Shown piece after piece: positions 5,896-7,838 of a stretch of DNA of 7,838 nt. The DNA is from Trichodesmium sp. jk18x7bins.61 (GTDB lineage: Bacteria; Cyanobacteriota; Cyanobacteriia; Cyanobacteriales; Microcoleaceae). The translations under genes were made by a program, and so were the position numbers. Numbering within the stretch: position 1 is the stretch's first letter; each line of letters opens with the position of its first letter. The notes under the pieces were generated by a model. The model did not search any database and had not been told where the DNA came from. It was given only the letters and a program-made list of their open reading frames with translations. Where the stretch lies: contig JAJEAQ010000619.1 of NCBI GenBank assembly GCA_022822685.1, forward strand, positions 1 to 7,838, in the 5' to 3' direction.

Positions 5896-6282
5896 TTATT
5901 CTTTGGGTGCCATCAAAATATCCCAAGCCGCTTGACCAGCTTTAACTAGGCGATCGCCAAAATCCTGGACTTCCTTAACCATGGTCTCCCAGTTGGTCTC
6001 AATATCTTTCTCTATCTTCTTGCCCGCTTCTTCTATTTGTTTGGGATCGATAAGTCTAATCCTTTCGATAGTTTCCCTTGCTTGTTTTACTGCCTGAATA
6101 TAGCTATCACGGGTAAACTCCCCTGCTGCCTCCATTTCTGACTGAGCCAATTTTTTGATTGCTTCCATCAGTTCTTCGGTTTCTTGTTTAGGATCACTGC
6201 TTCCAGAGGTGGAAGTAATTTGATTTGATTCTTGTTCTACTTCTACAATTGCTCTGTCTTCTGGTATATTTGGTTCACTCAT
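5896..6282 (-). CDS. Small charged helical protein, function unknown
   Basis: 128 residues, no signal peptide, no membrane segment, no cysteine. The first 33 residues are acidic and polar and look disordered. From about residue 34 to 124 the sequence is rich in Glu, Lys, Gln and Ala with heptad-like hydrophobics (LMEAIKKLAQSEMEAAGEF, ARETIERIRL, MVKEVQDFGDRLVKAGQAAW), suggesting an amphipathic helical bundle or coiled coil. The tail is WDILMAPKE. I do not recognise a named family; it has the look of a lineage-restricted cyanobacterial protein. The start is supported by AGGAA nine bases ahead of the ATG on the minus strand. The frame is intact and ends with TAA. It lies 194 bp downstream of the htpX pseudogene on the same strand, so cotranscription is possible but unproven. 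Confidence 0.75.
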   Translation of the reverse strand: MSEPNIPEDRAIVEVEQESNQITSTSGSSDPKQETEELMEAIKKLAQSEMEAAGEFTRDSYIQAVKQARETIERIRLIDPKQIEEAGKKIEKDIETNWETMVKEVQDFGDRLVKAGQAAWDILMAPKE

Positions 6283-6385
6283 AATTTTTATTCCTAATTT
6301 GACTAATTACGATAATTACACTTTAGACTTGTCGCTTTATAACAGAAAAAAAAGGCGAAACCCATAACTCTGTAAAGCTTATAGC

Positions 6386-6409
6386 TATTTCAAGAAAATG
6401 ATTGAAATA
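6386..6409. other. Perfect 8-bp inverted repeat between htpX and the small helical gene
   Basis: TATTTCAA (6386-6393) and TTGAAATA (6402-6409) around an 8-base loop. It could be an operator-like dyad or a weak RNA hairpin in the leader of the 128-residue gene. No T-run follows on either strand, so it is not a typical terminator. Confidence 0.4.
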
Positions 6410-6476
6410 ACTGATCCGTCTAGGTTTGAGAGATTTTATTCATCTATTTAGCGACAGATATAATAGACTAAATCTA

Positions 6477-7330
6477 CTATGCCAGTAATTTTTGCTCTAA
6501 TTCTAACAACTTTTCAATCCACAGAGGCGTGGATGGGTGGGTAGAAAATAGATTCGCCATGAATCTGCCCGAAAATCCATTCATAATCAGCAAAGGCGCA
6601 AAAGCCGGATTGGCATTTAATGGGATTTGTCTAGCGTTTTGGTCTAACCTTTGCAAGGCTTGAGCCTGGGCACGAGGATTACCAGTTAAGTTGCCTGCGC
6701 CCGCGTCAGCAGCAAATTCACGAGTCCGAGAAATTGCCATTTGCACAATACTAGCAGCTACCGGGGCTAACATAATAGTCAATAACATTACAATTGGGTT
6801 GGAGCGATTTTCGTTCCTTGAGCCTCCACCAAACCACATAGCATAACTGGCTATTTGAGTTAACCAAGATATCCCGCCTGCAATTGTAGCTACTACTGCT
6901 TGGGTAAAGGGAGCGCGGTTTTTGATGTGACTAAGTTCGCGGGCAATGACTCCTTCTAGTTCACCTTCTGGTAAAATTCTCATAATCCCTTCAGTTACTG
7001 CTACTGCTGCATGATGGGCATCGCGACCAGTAGCAAAAGCGTTGGCTGATGGAGTGGGTGTGATATAGATATCTGGCATTGGTAGACGAACGCGATCGCA
7101 TAATCTCTCTACCATGTCATATAATTCTGGTGCTTGATTTTGACTGACTGATTGAGCATTATAAGCTGCTAGAGCTATTTTATCTGAGAAAAACCAGGAA
7201 CCTAAGTTCATTATTGCAGCTAATAGCAGACCTATTGTAGCACCAGTTTACCACCGATTAACCAAGAACTAACAGCAACTAATAGAGCGCTCAGTATACC
7301 TAATAAAGCAACTGTTTTCAATAAATTCAT
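6477..7330 (-). pseudogene. htpX: HtpX-like M48 membrane metalloprotease, frameshifted and lacking a zinc ligand
   Basis: HtpX proteases are inner-membrane zinc enzymes that degrade damaged membrane proteins. The gene should begin at ATG 7330-7328, behind a strong AAAGGAGG Shine-Dalgarno, with MNLLKTVALLGILSALL. After GGK (to 7247) the frame hits TAG, while the -1-base frame continues TGATIGLLLAAIMNLGSWFFSDKIAL down to 6477. One A lost from an A-run at 7249-7247 explains this. The restored length, about 284, suits the family. Two N-terminal and two internal hydrophobic segments are present (VVATIAGGISWLTQIASYAM; PIVMLLTIMLAPVAASIVQM). The family features PNAFATGR-like SANAFATGR and AVTEGI are kept. 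The zinc motif reads RELSH instead of HELSH (Arg codon 6939-6941), and the following NRD is NRA. The third ligand Glu survives in SRTREFAAD. An internal start at 7211 would give 244 residues, lacking the first membrane helix. Either way it is very unlikely to be an active protease. Confidence 0.85.
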
Positions 7331-7337
7331 CAAGGTG

Positions 7338-7346
7338 CCCTCCTTT
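7338..7346 (-). promoter_or_regulatory. Strong ribosome binding site of htpX that fixes the true start
   Basis: On the minus strand AAAGGAGGG lies 7-8 bases ahead of the ATG at 7330-7328. No comparable site precedes the internal ATG at 7211, so the original start was the upstream one, and the open frame from 7211 is only the part downstream of the frameshift. Confidence 0.75.
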
Positions 7347-7542
7347 CCAGGCTGATAGATATTATGATTTATTATGATGATGGCAGCATTTGTGATTTTA
7401 TGATTTCTGTTTCATTGTAGCTATTTGGATGGGTCTATTTCTGGTCGGTAATTCTAACAAAAAGTTCGGTCGATTTTAAATTTTTAAATCAGGAAAAAGT
7501 TAAGCTGGAAGTGGAAAGAAGGTCAATTTCAAAAAGGATTTA

Positions 7543-7647
7543 ATGCCCCAGGAAGATTCTAGACCACCAATTCATAAATTATGGGCTTTCCTTGATACTT
7601 TTTCTTTATTCCATCTGAAAATGATAACTTGTATGGCTACCATTTGA
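7543..7647 (+). CDS. Possible 34-codon ORF, unrecognised (weak)
   Basis: ATG 7543-7545 is preceded by AAAAAGGATTTA, a fair Shine-Dalgarno. The frame reads MPQEDSRPPIHKLWAFLDTF and stops at TGA 7645-7647. I recognise no family. Given the decay elsewhere in the window it could be the start of a broken gene or a chance frame. Confidence 0.2.
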   Translation: MPQEDSRPPIHKLWAFLDTFSLFHLKMITCMATI

Positions 7648-7720
7648 ATATAAAAAAGTGCAGACTACAGCTAATTCTGGTAGTCTCCTAAGGAACTATC
7701 ACGTTCCCCACCTCCCATGG

Positions 7721-7740
7721 AAATCCCAGAATGGGGATTT
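7721..7740. repeat. Hairpin AAATCCC/GGGATTT with a distal inverted copy at the window edge
   Basis: AAATCCC (7721-7727) and GGGATTT (7734-7740) form a 7-bp stem around AGAATG. In addition CAGAATGGGG (7727-7736) is the exact reverse complement of CCCCATTCTG (7827-7836). The pair might be the arms of a small element running off the right edge. Confidence 0.45.
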
Positions 7741-7838
7741 TCACCCCATCCGGCTTCGGAAAACCTCAATCTTTCCCATTTTGGCTCTCATGTGATTTTA
7801 ATCATGACAGCGACTGTGTACCACTTCCCCATTCTGCT

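Larger units (their letters stand above)
7347..7838. other. Right-edge region without a convincing gene
   Basis: Upstream of htpX, AT-rich up to about 7680 and more GC-rich after it. It should contain the htpX promoter (minus strand), but no clear -35/-10 pair stands out. It holds the weak 34-codon frame at 7543, GGAAC/GTTCC (7691-7706) and the inverted repeats near 7721-7836. Confidence 0.6.

Noticed and set aside
6477..7211. Treating the 244-residue frame as an intact short HtpX
   Set aside because: The strong Shine-Dalgarno and the family N-terminus lie upstream in another frame, so the short frame is only the part after a frameshift.

Overview
The window looks like chromosomal DNA from a filamentous (Nostocales-type) cyanobacterium. 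Seven copies of the HIP1 octamer GCGATCGC lie scattered through it. The aspartyl-tRNA synthetase has the N-terminus usual in cyanobacteria, and the intergenic DNA is rich in palindromes and degraded insertion sequences. Three of the larger gene remnants are visibly decayed, and two of those decayed recently. That points to a lineage with relaxed selection, for example a host-associated Nostoc/Trichormus-type symbiont; this last step is inference.

Layout, left to right. (1) 1-555: the C-terminal remnant of an IS5/IS4-type DDE transposase enters from the left edge, followed by a GC-rich hairpin and empty AT-rich DNA. (2) 556-1491 (+): an intact membrane-anchored protein with a TerB-like domain. 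(3) 1492-2214: no gene, but two 135-bp repeat copies about 95% identical, a third partial copy, and a perfect 22-bp palindrome nested in a wider inverted repeat. (4) 2215-4002 (-): intact aspS, the only housekeeping gene here and apparently healthy. (5) 4003-4550 (+): the 3' part of a TnpB-related gene, broken by one extra base and a palindromic insert of about 32 bp. (6) 4644-5515 (+): a class I glutamine-amidotransferase-like pseudogene. It lacks its N-terminus, has one in-frame amber stop, and has an indel exactly where the catalytic HPE motif should be. (7) 5516-5895: a lone IS200/IS605-type end and a strong terminator-like hairpin between convergent genes. (8) 5896-6282 (-): a small soluble helical protein of unknown function. 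(9) 6477-7330 (-): an htpX-like M48 metalloprotease gene, frameshifted near its N-terminus and carrying RExxH in place of the zinc-binding HExxH. (10) 7331-7838: no convincing gene, only small inverted repeats and one weak 34-codon ORF.

The genes do not form an obvious pathway. aspS works alone. htpX and the small helical gene are codirectional, 194 bp apart, and might be cotranscribed. I did not find a convincing new multi-gene system. The most informative signals are the independent inactivating lesions at active-site positions in two enzymes, the palindrome inserted in tnpB, and the repeat cluster between the TerB-like gene and aspS.
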